Source: Nocardioides sp. Root190 (GTDB lineage: Bacteria; Actinomycetota; Actinomycetes; Propionibacteriales; Nocardioidaceae). From it: DNA of 64,000 nucleotides. Below the pieces are notes generated by a model that worked only from the letters and a program-made list of their open reading frames with translations, ran no database searches and was not told the origin of the DNA. The stretch is taken from assembly GCF_001428565.1 (NCBI RefSeq), contig NZ_LMIA01000012.1, forward strand, positions 241,472 to 305,471, read 5' to 3'. Positions 24,403 to 33,435 of the stretch are shown piece after piece. Position numbers and translations under genes: made by a program. Every line of letters begins with the position of its first letter. Within the stretch, counting starts at the first letter, position 1.

Positions 24403-24438
24403 TAGAACATGTTTCACTTTTGGGCAGAACATGTTTCA
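24403..24438. promoter_or_regulatory. Tandem KstR operators
   Basis: TAGAACATGTTTCA (24403-24416) fits the KstR consensus fully and CAGAACATGTTTCA (24425-24438) with one mismatch. They are 22 bases apart and part of a 17-base direct repeat AGAACATGTTTCACTTT. They lie between the divergent oxidoreductase and DUF35 genes. Two helical turns put both dimers on the same DNA face. Confidence 0.85.
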
Positions 24439-24447
24439 CTTTCGCCC

Positions 24448-25407
24448 ATGAGCCGCACCCTCCAGGCGCCCGTGACGGTCGCCTTCGACTACACGCGATC
24501 GACCGGCCCCGTGGTCGGCCGATTCCTCACCGGACTGCGCGACGGGGTGGTCGTCGGCGGACGGACCTCGGCCGGTCAGGTCGTCGTCCCGCCGCTCGAG
24601 TTCGACCCCGTCACCCACGAGGCAACCACCGAGTTCGTGGAGGTCTCCTCCGTCGGCACGGTCACGTCGTGGACCTGGGTCCCCGAGCCGGTGAAGGGTC
24701 AGCCGTTCGACCGACCGTTCGCCTACGCCCTCGTCACCCTCGACGGCGCCGACGTACCCCTCCTGCACGCTCTCGACGTCGCCTCGCCTGCGGAGGTCAC
24801 CACGGGCATGCGGGTCCGCGTGCGGTGGGCCACGGACCGGGTCGGCCACATCAACGACATCGCGGGTTTCGAGCCGCTGGCGCCCGGCGAGGCCGAGGTC
24901 ACCGCCCCGGCTGCGACGTCCGAAGCGCCGGTCACCGGCGTCGTCACGACGGTCTCCCTCGACTACAACTACGCGGCCTCCCCCGAGGAGTCGCTGTTCT
25001 ACCGCGGCCTCAACGAGGGCCGGATCATGGGCCAGCGCTGCCCCACCTGCCTCAAGGTCTACGTCCCGCCGCGGAGTGCCTGCCCCACCGACGGGACGCC
25101 GACCGAGGAAGAGGTCGAGCTCTCGCAGACCGGCACCATCACGACGTTCTGCATCGTCAACGTGCCCTTCCTCGGCCAGAAGATCACCCCGCCCTACGTC
25201 TCGGCCTACGTCCTCCTCGACGGCGCCGACATCGCGGTCCTGCACCTCATCCTCGGCGTGCCCGCCGACGAGGTGCGGATGGGCATGCGCGTCAAGGCGG
25301 TCTGGAAGCCCAAGGACGAGTGGGCGTACTCCCTGGAGAACATCGACCACTTCGCGCCGACCGGTGATCCGGACGCCGAATTCGACACCTACAAGCAACA
25401 CCTCTGA
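24448..25407 (+). CDS. Double DUF35 OB-fold protein (Rv3521-like)
   Basis: This 319-residue protein has two OB-fold DUF35 modules. The N-terminal one (about residues 10-150) lacks a zinc ribbon. The C-terminal one (about 165-305) has a ribbon beginning RCPTCLKVYVPPRSACPTDG, in which the fourth position is Asp rather than Cys. DUF35 proteins act as partners of thiolase-like steroid aldolases, as ChsH2 does for Ltp2. The next two genes are thiolase-like, so I infer a complex with them. ATG 24448 follows the tandem KstR boxes by nine bases. Confidence 0.85.
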   Translation: MSRTLQAPVTVAFDYTRSTGPVVGRFLTGLRDGVVVGGRTSAGQVVVPPLEFDPVTHEATTEFVEVSSVGTVTSWTWVPEPVKGQPFDRPFAYALVTLDGADVPLLHALDVASPAEVTTGMRVRVRWATDRVGHINDIAGFEPLAPGEAEVTAPAATSEAPVTGVVTTVSLDYNYAASPEESLFYRGLNEGRIMGQRCPTCLKVYVPPRSACPTDGTPTEEEVELSQTGTITTFCIVNVPFLGQKITPPYVSAYVLLDGADIAVLHLILGVPADEVRMGMRVKAVWKPKDEWAYSLENIDHFAPTGDPDAEFDTYKQHL

Positions 25408-25424
25408 GACGGGATACAGAACAG

Positions 25425-26492
25425 ATGCGTGACGTCGCCGTCGTCGGGTTCGCCCAGCGACAGATGCCAGAGTTCGACGGGTCCCCGACCTGTGTCGAGC
25501 TCCTCGTTCCGGTCTTCAAGGAGCTCTACGAGCAGACCGGCTGGACCCGCAGGGACGTCGGGTTCTGGTGCTCCGGCTCCTCCGACTACCTCGCCGGACG
25601 TTCGTTCTCGTTCGTCCAGGCGGTCGACGCGATCGGCGTCATCCCGCCCGTGAACGAGTCGCACGTGGAGATGGACCTCGCGTGGGCCATGTACGAGGCG
25701 TGGATCAAGATCCAGACGGGCGAGGTCGACACCGCCCTCGTCTACGCGTTCGGCAAGAGCTCGGCCGGCGTCCTGCGCCGTACCCTCGCGCTCCAGCTCG
25801 ACCCCTACACGATGACGCCGCTGTGGCCCGACACCGTGTCCCTCGCCGGCCTCCAGGCCCGCGCGGGCATCGACGCCGGCGTCTGGGACGAGCGCGCCAT
25901 GGCCGAGGTCGCGAACCGCTCGCTCACCGACGCCGAGAAGAACGAGTACGCCATCCGCAAGGGCGGCTCCTCGGTCGACGAGCTGCTCGCGCGCCCGATG
26001 TACGCCGACCCGCTGCGCAAGCACGACTGCTCCCCCGTCACCGACGGCGTGGCAGCCCTCGTGCTGGCCGCTGGCGACAAGGCCCGCGAGGTCCGCGAAC
26101 GGCCCGCCTGGCTCACCGGGATCTCGCACTACGTCGACCCGATGGGCATGGGCGTGCGCGACCTGACCCGGTCGCCGTCGGCCCAGCGGGCCGGTGCCGC
26201 GCTCGACCTCGGCGGAGTCGAGGTGGCCGAGCTGCACGCGCCGTTCAGCCACCAGGAGCTCATCCTGCGCAAGGAGCTCGGACTCGGCGACGACGTCCTC
26301 ATCAACCCGTCCGGCGGCGCGCTGGCCAGCAACCCGATGTTCTCGGGCGGCGGCATCCGCGTCGGCGAGGCCGCGACGCGGATCTGGTCGGGCCAGGCCG
26401 ACAAGACGCTCGCCCACGCGACCAGTGGCCCCGCCCTGCAGCAGAACCTCGTCTGCACGCTGTCCGGGTCGATCGAAGGGAAGAACAACTGA
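25425..26492 (+). CDS. ltp4: Thiolase-like lipid-transfer protein Ltp4
   Basis: The 355-residue thiolase-fold protein has VAVVGFAQRQMPEF at the start and NPSGGALASNPMFSGGGIRVGEA near the end, where classical thiolases carry their His motif. The nucleophilic Cys is absent from the usual position (VNESHVEMDLAW). This suits the Ltp subgroup, whose studied member Ltp2 cleaves steroid side chains by retro-aldol chemistry instead of thiolysis. It starts 17 bases after the DUF35 gene and overlaps the next gene by one base, as in Rv3521-Rv3522-Rv3523. Confidence 0.85.
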   Translation: MRDVAVVGFAQRQMPEFDGSPTCVELLVPVFKELYEQTGWTRRDVGFWCSGSSDYLAGRSFSFVQAVDAIGVIPPVNESHVEMDLAWAMYEAWIKIQTGEVDTALVYAFGKSSAGVLRRTLALQLDPYTMTPLWPDTVSLAGLQARAGIDAGVWDERAMAEVANRSLTDAEKNEYAIRKGGSSVDELLARPMYADPLRKHDCSPVTDGVAALVLAAGDKAREVRERPAWLTGISHYVDPMGMGVRDLTRSPSAQRAGAALDLGGVEVAELHAPFSHQELILRKELGLGDDVLINPSGGALASNPMFSGGGIRVGEAATRIWSGQADKTLAHATSGPALQQNLVCTLSGSIEGKNN

Positions 26493-27655
26493 TGGGCAAG
26501 CAGCCTGCAGCAATCATCGGCATCGGGCAGACGCACCACCGCGCGAAGCGCGAGGACGTCTCGATGGCAGGTCTGTGCCGCGAGGCCATCGACCGTGCGC
26601 TCCTCGACGCCAACATGACGCTCGACGACATCGACGCGATCGTCGTCGGCAAGGCGCCGGACCTGTTCGAGGGCGTCATGATGCCCGAACTGTTCCTCGC
26701 CGAGGCGCTCGGCGCGGCGGGCAAGCCGCTCCTGCGCGTCCACACCGCGGGCTCCGTCGGCGGTTCCACCGCCATCGTCGCGTCGTCGCTGGTCCAGGCA
26801 GGCGTCCACAAGCGGGTGCTGACCGTGGCCTACGAGAAGCAGTCCGAGTCCAACGCGATGTGGGCACTCTCGGTGCCGCTGCCGTTCAACATGCCTGTCC
26901 ACGCCGGCGCCGGCGGCTACTTCGCGCCGCACGTGCGCTCCTACATCCGCCGATCCGGCGCGCCGACCCACATCGGTGCGATCGTCGCCGCCAAGGACCG
27001 CAACAACGCGCTGAAGAACCCGTACGCGCACCTCCACAACGAGGGCACGACCGTCGAGTCGGTGATGGCGTCGCAGATGCTGTGGGACCCGATCCGGTAC
27101 GACGAGACGTGCCCCTCGAGCGACGGCGCCTGCGCGCTGGTCATCGTCGACGAGGACACCGCCAAGTCGTCGCCGAACCCGGCCTGGATCCACGGCACGG
27201 TGATGCGGTCGGAGGCCACCACGGCCGCCGAGCGCGACCAGGTCAACCCGCAGGCCGGTCGCGACGCCGCGGCGGCACTGTGGAAGCAGGCCGGGATCAT
27301 CAACCCGATCGAGGAGATCGACGCAGCCGAGATCTACGTGCCCTTCTCCTGGTTCGAGCCGATGTGGCTGGAGAACCTCGGGTTCGCTGCTCCGGGCGAG
27401 GGTTGGAAGCTGACCGAGGCCGGGGAGACCGCGATGACGGGCCGGATCCCGGTCAACTGCTCCGGCGGCGTGCTGTCCTCCAACCCGATCGGAGCCTCCG
27501 GGATGCTGCGCTTCGGCGAGGCAGCGCTCCAGGTGCGGGGCGCGGCGGGCGAGCACCAGGTCGACGGTGTACGACGGGCACTGGGCCACGCCTACGGCGG
27601 CGGCTCCCAGTTCTTCGCCATGTGGGTCGTCGGCGCCGAGAAGCCGACGAACTAG
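26492..27655 (+). CDS. ltp3: Thiolase-like lipid-transfer protein Ltp3
   Basis: This 387-residue thiolase-fold protein starts IIGIGQTHHRAKREDVS. Around the usual nucleophile the sequence is VHTAGSVGGSTAI, with Ser or Gly in place of Cys, and the C-terminus has NCSGGVLSSNPIGASGM and GHAYGGGSQFFAMWV. It therefore probably does not perform normal thiolysis. The stop of ltp4 overlaps its ATG (TGATG), so the DUF35-ltp4-ltp3 operon is translationally coupled. Side-chain aldol cleavage is likely but unproven. Confidence 0.85.
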   Translation: MGKQPAAIIGIGQTHHRAKREDVSMAGLCREAIDRALLDANMTLDDIDAIVVGKAPDLFEGVMMPELFLAEALGAAGKPLLRVHTAGSVGGSTAIVASSLVQAGVHKRVLTVAYEKQSESNAMWALSVPLPFNMPVHAGAGGYFAPHVRSYIRRSGAPTHIGAIVAAKDRNNALKNPYAHLHNEGTTVESVMASQMLWDPIRYDETCPSSDGACALVIVDEDTAKSSPNPAWIHGTVMRSEATTAAERDQVNPQAGRDAAAALWKQAGIINPIEEIDAAEIYVPFSWFEPMWLENLGFAAPGEGWKLTEAGETAMTGRIPVNCSGGVLSSNPIGASGMLRFGEAALQVRGAAGEHQVDGVRRALGHAYGGGSQFFAMWVVGAEKPTN

Positions 27656-27667
27656 GCCAGAGCGCCC

Positions 27668-27673
27668 TAGGGT
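27668..27673 (+). promoter_or_regulatory. Putative leaderless -10 (TAGGGT)
   Basis: TAGGGT lies six bases before GTG 27680 and would give a leaderless transcript separate from the ltp operon. Confidence 0.5.
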
Positions 27674-27679
27674 CGTTTC

Positions 27680-28423
27680 GTGAGCGACTTCTCGGGCCCC
27701 TACCCGCCTGCCCCGCCGACGCCGTACGGCGGGCCGGCGGGTCCGCCGCCGCCGGGCAACGGTCTGGCGGTGACGGGGTTGGTGCTCGGCATCTCGGCAC
27801 TCGTGCTGTCCCCGATCCCGATCGTCAACCTGCTCGGCATCATGTTGGCCCTGCCCGGTCTGGTGTTCGCCGGGTTCGGCATCAGGCGTGGCCGCACGAT
27901 CGGGCGCGGAACAGCGATGGCGGGCTGGGGTGCTGGTCTGTCCTGCGTCGCGCTGGTCGTGTCGTCAGTGGTCGGCTTCCTCACCTTCCGCTACCTCGGT
28001 GACCTCCTCGACTTCGTCGAGCCGCCCGATCCCAGTGCCGAGATCGGCGAGGAGTTCGACACCGACGACGGTGACCTGACGGTGACCGTCACCTCCGCCG
28101 AGTGCGCGCCGAGCGCATCGGCGAGCGAGAGCGGCTCCCGCAGCTGCACGTTCGTGTTCACGGCCCGCTACAACGGCTCGAGCACGCTCTACCTCGACAG
28201 CATCAAGGTCAAGGCCGTCATCGCAGGTGCCTGGCAGGACCCGAGCCTGGACGGGGAGACGACGTTGGGCGCGGGTGAGTCCAGCACCATCACCGGCACG
28301 GTCACCGTGTACGGCGAGGACCTCGAGGGCCTGGCCTTCGACGCGGACGACGCCTCGAGCCACAGCGCGGTCGTGGTGGACGTCCGCTCCGCCAACTCAC
28401 GGACCGCCGACCCGGCGCCGTAG
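27680..28423 (+). CDS. DUF4190-like membrane protein with an exported domain
   Basis: The 247-residue protein has a Pro/Gly-rich cytoplasmic head (residues 1-28) and a helix pair typical of DUF4190 proteins (GLAVTGLVLGISALVLSPIPIV ... LPGLVFAGFGIRRGR ... GAGLSCVALVVSSVVGF). A short exported domain (about residues 120-245) follows with CAPSASASESGSRSCTFVF and IgG-like strands, resembling DUF4352-type modules. It should be membrane-bound with the domain outside. The function is unknown, and it is unlikely to be part of sterol metabolism. Confidence 0.75.
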   Translation: MSDFSGPYPPAPPTPYGGPAGPPPPGNGLAVTGLVLGISALVLSPIPIVNLLGIMLALPGLVFAGFGIRRGRTIGRGTAMAGWGAGLSCVALVVSSVVGFLTFRYLGDLLDFVEPPDPSAEIGEEFDTDDGDLTVTVTSAECAPSASASESGSRSCTFVFTARYNGSSTLYLDSIKVKAVIAGAWQDPSLDGETTLGAGESSTITGTVTVYGEDLEGLAFDADDASSHSAVVVDVRSANSRTADPAP

Positions 28424-28426
28424 GCT
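28421..28426 (+). promoter_or_regulatory. Putative leaderless -10 (TAGGCT) of map
   Basis: TAGGCT overlaps the stop codon of the preceding gene and lies six bases before GTG 28433. Confidence 0.5.
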
Positions 28427-28432
28427 GGGACC

Positions 28433-29200
28433 GTGATCGAGCTCCGTACCCCCACCCAGATCGAGCAGATGCGGCCCGCGGGCCGCTTCGTCGCGTCCGT
28501 CATCACGGCCCTCTCGGAGAAGGCCGCCGTCGGCGTGAACCTGCTCGAGCTCGACGAGCTCGCCCATCGCATGATCAAGGATGCCGGCGCGGAGTCCTGC
28601 TACATCGACTACCACCCGTCGTTCGGCGCCAGCCCGTTCGGCAAGGTCCTGTGCACGTCGGTCAACGACGCGGTGCTGCACGGCCTTCCGTTCGACTACA
28701 CGCTGCAGGACGGCGACCTGCTGTCCGTCGACTTCGCGGCCTCCGTCGACGGCTGGGTCTCCGACTCGGCCCTCTCGGTCGTCGTCGGCACGCCGCGCGA
28801 GGCGGACCTGCGCCTGATCGGGGTCACCGAGAAGGCCCTTGCCGCCGGCATCGCGGCCGCGAAGCCCGGCGGCCGGCTCGGCGACATCTCCGCTGCCATC
28901 GGTGCGGTCGCCCACGAGGCCGACCTCAAGGTGAACCTGCAGTTCGGCGGCCACGGTGTCGGCCGCACGATGCACGGCGAGCCGCACGTCGCCAACGACG
29001 GCCGCGCCGGTCGCGGCCTCAAGCTGCGTCCCGGCCTGGTGATCGCCATCGAGCCGTGGTTCCTGCACACGACCGACGAGATCGTGTTCGACCCGGACGG
29101 CTGGACCATCCGGAGCGCGGACGGCTCGCGCGGCGCGCACGCGGAGCACACGGTGGCCATCACGATCGACGGCCCGCTGGTGCTCACCGCCCGCGACTGA
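28433..29200 (+). CDS. map: Type I methionine aminopeptidase
   Basis: The 255-residue enzyme removes the N-terminal Met from new proteins in the cytoplasm. All five metal ligands are visible: the Asp pair in LLSVDFAASVDGWVSDSALS, His in FGGHGVGRTMHGEPH, Glu in IAIEPWFL and Glu in AHAEHTVAI. The length suits type I enzymes without an N-terminal extension. Actinobacteria often carry two or more map genes, and this one looks like the shorter, non-ribosomal-operon copy. It is predicted to be leaderless from GTG 28433. Confidence 0.92.
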   Translation: MIELRTPTQIEQMRPAGRFVASVITALSEKAAVGVNLLELDELAHRMIKDAGAESCYIDYHPSFGASPFGKVLCTSVNDAVLHGLPFDYTLQDGDLLSVDFAASVDGWVSDSALSVVVGTPREADLRLIGVTEKALAAGIAAAKPGGRLGDISAAIGAVAHEADLKVNLQFGGHGVGRTMHGEPHVANDGRAGRGLKLRPGLVIAIEPWFLHTTDEIVFDPDGWTIRSADGSRGAHAEHTVAITIDGPLVLTARD

Positions 29201-29228
29201 CGCTCTCGACGGCGGGTACCACCCCGCC

Positions 29229-30347
29229 ATGACGCACAGGACGGTCGGCGTCGAAGAGGAGCTCCTCCTCGTCGACCCCGAGACCCGGGAGGCGTCCCCG
29301 AGCTCCCAGCAGGTCCTCAAGTACGCCGCCGAGCACCACCTGGGCGGGGCAGGCGACCTCGAGCACGAGCTCTACCGCCACCAACTCGAGACCCGGACCT
29401 CACCGACCACCGACCTCGGAGACCTCCGCGAGGACCTGCTCCGCGGACGACGGACCGCCGCCGAGGCCGCTGCCGGGGCAGGTCTGCTGACCGCCGCCGT
29501 CGGCGCGATCCCGCTCGGTGACCTCGGTCCGCGGACCACCCGCGACGACCGCTACCTCGACATGGTCGACTCCTACGGCGAGCTCGCCCGGCCGGGCGGC
29601 ACCTGTGGGATGCATGTCCACGTCTCGATTGCCTCGGCCGAGGAGGGCGTCCGGGTGATCGACGGTCTCCGCCCCTGGCTGGCAGTCCTCCTGGCCATCA
29701 GCGCGAACTCGCCGTTCCACCACGATCGGGACACTCGCCACGCCTCCTGGCGCGCCCAGGCGTGGGGCCAGTGGCCGAGCGCGGGGCCGACCGAGCGCTT
29801 CGGCGATCTCGACACCTATCGTCGGGTCGGCCGCGCGCTCGTCGCGTCCGGCGCCGCGCGGGACGAGGGCATGCTCTACTACGACGCCCGGTTGGCGCGT
29901 CGCTTCCCGACCGTCGAGGTACGCATCGCCGACGTGTGCACCGATCCCGACGACGCCGTACTGGTCGCGGCGATCACGCGGGCGCTGGTCCACCACTGCG
30001 CGGCGTCGACCGAGGACGCAGACTCATCGGCCCGGTGGCGAGCCGAGCTGGTGGGGGCGGCGAGGTGGAGAGCGGCGAGGTACGGCGTGGCCGGCAAGCT
30101 GCTCGACCCGGCCTCCGGTGACCTCCGGCCCGCCCGGGAGGTGCTGGAGCTGCTGCTCGCCACCCTGCGCGAGACGCTGGAGTCCTACGGCGACGTCGAC
30201 CTGGTGTCCGACGGGATCAACCGGGTGCTGACAGAGGGTGGCGCCGTCCGGCAACGAGCGGCCTTCGAGCGCAGCGGGAGCCTGGTGGCCGTGGTCGACG
30301 ACCTGGTGGCACGCACCAATCTCGACGACGGACGCAACGCCCGGTGA
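29229..30347 (+). CDS. YbdK-family carboxylate-amine ligase
   Basis: This 372-residue enzyme of the GCS2 type (glutamate-cysteine ligase 2 family) starts TVGVEEELLLVDPETREASP, with the characteristic EEE(L/F) motif. It has YRHQLETRTSPTTDLGDL and GMHVHVSIASAEEGVRVIDGL further on, matching ATP-dependent peptide-bond-forming ligases. Members make gamma-glutamylcysteine-like products or are uncharacterised YbdK homologues. It is cytoplasmic. No neighbour explains its substrate. Confidence 0.88.
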   Translation: MTHRTVGVEEELLLVDPETREASPSSQQVLKYAAEHHLGGAGDLEHELYRHQLETRTSPTTDLGDLREDLLRGRRTAAEAAAGAGLLTAAVGAIPLGDLGPRTTRDDRYLDMVDSYGELARPGGTCGMHVHVSIASAEEGVRVIDGLRPWLAVLLAISANSPFHHDRDTRHASWRAQAWGQWPSAGPTERFGDLDTYRRVGRALVASGAARDEGMLYYDARLARRFPTVEVRIADVCTDPDDAVLVAAITRALVHHCAASTEDADSSARWRAELVGAARWRAARYGVAGKLLDPASGDLRPAREVLELLLATLRETLESYGDVDLVSDGINRVLTEGGAVRQRAAFERSGSLVAVVDDLVARTNLDDGRNAR

Positions 30348-30353
30348 GGCCGA

Positions 30354-30506
30354 CTACTGGCTGAGGCCGTAGAAGAACCCGAAGAGTCCCGCACCGACAC
30401 CGAGCACGATGATCGTCCACAGGGAGATCCACGCCAGCGTGTGCATCCCGTGCTGGTAGTGGTTGTCCGAGAAACCCTGGAACTGCTCTGCATTGGCGTC
30501 GCTCAC
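30354..30506 (-). CDS. Small single-helix membrane protein
   Basis: This 50-residue protein starts with GTG 30506, seven bases after a strong AAGGAGG ribosome-binding site. It has a charged head (SDANAEQFQGFSDNHYQHGM) and one transmembrane helix (LAWISLWTIIVLGVGAGLFGFFYG). It lies just 3' of the ligase gene, transcribed towards it. The function is unknown; the good start signal and clean helix make it a convincing gene despite its size. Confidence 0.7.
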   Translation of the reverse strand: MSDANAEQFQGFSDNHYQHGMHTLAWISLWTIIVLGVGAGLFGFFYGLSQ

Positions 30507-30566
30507 TGCGACCTCCTTCGATTCAGCCTGCTTGAGGGGCCCAACGCTACTGCACGCTGACGCGCA

Positions 30567-30597
30567 ACGGCCCGCCTCCACGCGGGAGACGGGCCGT
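30567..30597 (-). terminator. Hairpin downstream of the PepSY gene
   Basis: ACGGCCCG (30567-30574) pairs with CGGGCCGT (30590-30597) over a short loop that contains a further inner stem. There is no U-tract, as is common in high-GC actinobacteria. It lies after the PepSY stop at 30616. Confidence 0.55.
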
Positions 30598-30615
30598 CGA
30601 GCAGGTGCGGGTTGA

Positions 30616-31197
30616 TCAGCGGTCGGCGTACTTCCCGACCACGACGAACGAGGCATCGAGGTCGATGTCCCACTCGAGGCCCTGGGCGTCACGGACCTCG
30701 ACCTCGTAGGCGACACCGCGGTCGTCACTGGCGTCCACGTCGACGACCGTGCTGCCCGGGACCTCGGCCAGCGCGGCCTTCTCGGCCGAGGTGCGTTCAG
30801 CGTCGGTCAGGACCCGGTCATCGGCGTCCCGGTCGTCGCTGTCGTTGCGGTCGTCCCGGTCGTCATCCCGGTCGTTGCGGTCGTCCCGGTCGTTGCGGTC
30901 GTCGTCCCGGTCGGTGGTCACGACGTCGAGGTTCTCGTCGAGCGTCACGTCGACCTCGGAGCCGTCGGCCAGGCGGACCTCGACGTCGTACGCCTCGCCG
31001 GCGTCGTCACTGGTCTCGACGTCGACGGCCTCGCCACCTCCTGCGGCGGACGTGGCGGCTGCGGCCACCCGGTCACGCTCGTCACCGGTGACGTCGTCGG
31101 CCGATGCGGCCCAGACGGTGCCGCCGACGGCGAGCACGGCGACCGCAGCGATGGCGGGAAGGACGACCTTCTTCTTGCGGAGCACGGTGGTGTTCAT
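30616..31197 (-). CDS. Secreted protein with two PepSY-like domains
   Basis: The 193-residue protein has an N-terminal export signal (VVLPAIAAVAVLAVGGTVWA). A first PepSY-like domain (about residues 35-95, DDAGEAYDVEVRLADGSEVDVTLD) is followed by an Asp/Arg/Asn linker of about 35 residues built from NDRDD-like units, then a second PepSY-like domain (about 130-190, DDRGVAYEVEVRDAQGLEWDID). PepSY domains regulate proteases or bind peptides and metals at the cell surface. GAGAGGAA-like Shine-Dalgarno sequence precedes ATG 31197. It lies next to a two-component system and may be its target or modulator. Confidence 0.8.
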   Translation of the reverse strand: MNTTVLRKKKVVLPAIAAVAVLAVGGTVWAASADDVTGDERDRVAAAATSAAGGGEAVDVETSDDAGEAYDVEVRLADGSEVDVTLDENLDVVTTDRDDDRNDRDDRNDRDDDRDDRNDSDDRDADDRVLTDAERTSAEKAALAEVPGSTVVDVDASDDRGVAYEVEVRDAQGLEWDIDLDASFVVVGKYADR

Positions 31198-31307
31198 GGG
31201 AGTTCCTCTCGGTGGGGCCAGGGCTCTTCGTCCTGATGAGAGAAGACTGCCGGGAGGTCGCTGAAGCCAACCTGAAGGCGCCTGAAGGGATCTTCAGGAA
31301 CGTCTGG

Positions 31308-32672
31308 TCAGCGGCGCAGTCGTACGACGAAGCGGGCTCCACCGAGGGTCGAGGCCTCTGCTGCGACGGTGCCACCGTGGGCACGCACGACCTCGCGCAC
31401 GATGGCCAGTCCGAGACCACTGCCACCGACGTCCCGGGCGCGCGCATCATCGAGTCGGACGAAACGCTCGAAGACCCGCTCGCGGTCGGCGGGGGCGATG
31501 CCCGGGCCGTCGTCCTCGACCACGAGGACGACCTCGCCCGCCGTCTCCGTGACGGACACCGCAACGGTCGCGGTGGCGTGACGGGAGGCATTGTCGACCA
31601 GGTTGCGCACGACCTGGCCCAGGGCAACCACGTCGCCCTGCACCCGGCCGGCTGCCACGCCGGAGGCGTCCACCTCGAGGTCGGTACGCCGCGCCCGGCG
31701 TACCTCGATCAGGACGAGGTCGTCGACGTCGACGTCCTCCCGCGGCGCCTGCGCGCTGCCGTCGGACGCCCGGGTGAGGACGAGCAGCTGGTCGACCAGC
31801 GCCTGCATCCGGATCGTCTCCTCCAGGACCGTGTCGGCCAGCTCGCCCTCGTCCATGGCGCCCGGGTGCGCCACGGCGACCTCAGCGGCCTGACGGACGC
31901 TCGCCAGCGGCGACCTGAGCTCGTGGGAGGCATCGGCCACGAACTGTTGCTGCCGGTCGCGTGAGTCCTGCAGGCGCTCCAGCATCCGGTTCATGGTGCG
32001 CGCGAGCCGACCGATCTCGTCGTTGGCCTCGGGCTCGGGAACCCGGCGTTCCAGCCGGGATCCGGTGATCTGGTCGACCTCGCGGCGGATCTGCTCCACC
32101 GGGCGCAGGGCCCGCGAGGCGACCAGCCAGGTGGTGCCGCCCACCACGAGCAGCAGCAGGGGCAGGCCGACGAGCAACGGGGTCGCGAGCGCCGAGGTGG
32201 CCTCGTCGACGTCCTCGAGGGAGACGGCCACGACCACGACCGATCCGTCTCCGACGTCGGCCGTGGACAGCACGTAGTCGTGCTCGCCACCGGGCAGCGA
32301 CACGACCTCGCCGTCGTCCAACCGAAGAGGGCGGTCGAGGGCCTGGGAGGATCCCAGGACGTTGCCGGATCCGTCGACGACCTGCCAGACGACGTCTTCC
32401 GGCTCGGTGTCGTCGCCGTCGCCATCCCGATCACCGTCGCCGTCACCATCCCGGTCACCGTCGTCCCGGTCGACGGGCACCGGAACACCACTGGAGGCCA
32501 CCTGGGCGGCCAGGTCGTCGGCACGGTTCTCAGCGGTGTTCTCCGCACCGTCCTGCAGCGAGGACCGGACGGTCATCACCAGCACCGCGCCGCCCACCAG
32601 GAGCGCGAGCGCCACGACGACGACCGCAGCAAGCGTGGTCCGGGTCCGGACCGACGTACGGTTCCAGCGCAT
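31308..32672 (-). CDS. Sensor histidine kinase
   Basis: This is a 454-residue HisKA-type kinase. A first helix (TTLAAVVVVALALLVGGAVLVM) precedes an exported sensor domain of about 130 residues. A second helix (LLVGLPLLLLVVGGTTWLVA), a HAMP region, the H-box FVADASHELRSPLAS, the N-box NLVDNASRHATA and the G-boxes DDGPGI and GGSGLGLAIV follow. The sensor domain contains a stretch of alternating Asp with Gly and Arg (DGDRDGDGDGDRDGDGDD) that resembles cation-binding loops. It starts one base after the response-regulator stop. Confidence 0.92.
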   Translation of the reverse strand: MRWNRTSVRTRTTLAAVVVVALALLVGGAVLVMTVRSSLQDGAENTAENRADDLAAQVASSGVPVPVDRDDGDRDGDGDGDRDGDGDDTEPEDVVWQVVDGSGNVLGSSQALDRPLRLDDGEVVSLPGGEHDYVLSTADVGDGSVVVVAVSLEDVDEATSALATPLLVGLPLLLLVVGGTTWLVASRALRPVEQIRREVDQITGSRLERRVPEPEANDEIGRLARTMNRMLERLQDSRDRQQQFVADASHELRSPLASVRQAAEVAVAHPGAMDEGELADTVLEETIRMQALVDQLLVLTRASDGSAQAPREDVDVDDLVLIEVRRARRTDLEVDASGVAAGRVQGDVVALGQVVRNLVDNASRHATATVAVSVTETAGEVVLVVEDDGPGIAPADRERVFERFVRLDDARARDVGGSGLGLAIVREVVRAHGGTVAAEASTLGGARFVVRLRR

Positions 32673-32673
32673 C

Positions 32674-33351
<678 letters not shown>

Positions 33352-33375
33352 GGGACCTCCAGCAGCACCGCGGGG

Positions 33376-33421
33376 AGAAAAACAGTTCAGGGCGGCCCCA
33401 TTGTCGTGGAACCACCCTGAA
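33376..33421 (-). terminator. Rho-independent terminator of cyp125
   Basis: Minus-strand TTCAGGGTGG pairs (one mismatch) with CCGCCCTGAA across a short loop (33386-33421) and is followed by CTGTTTTTC. The stem and U-tract lie directly after the cyp125 stop and point in its direction. Confidence 0.82.
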
Positions 33422-33435
33422 CCTGTGCTGAAGCC

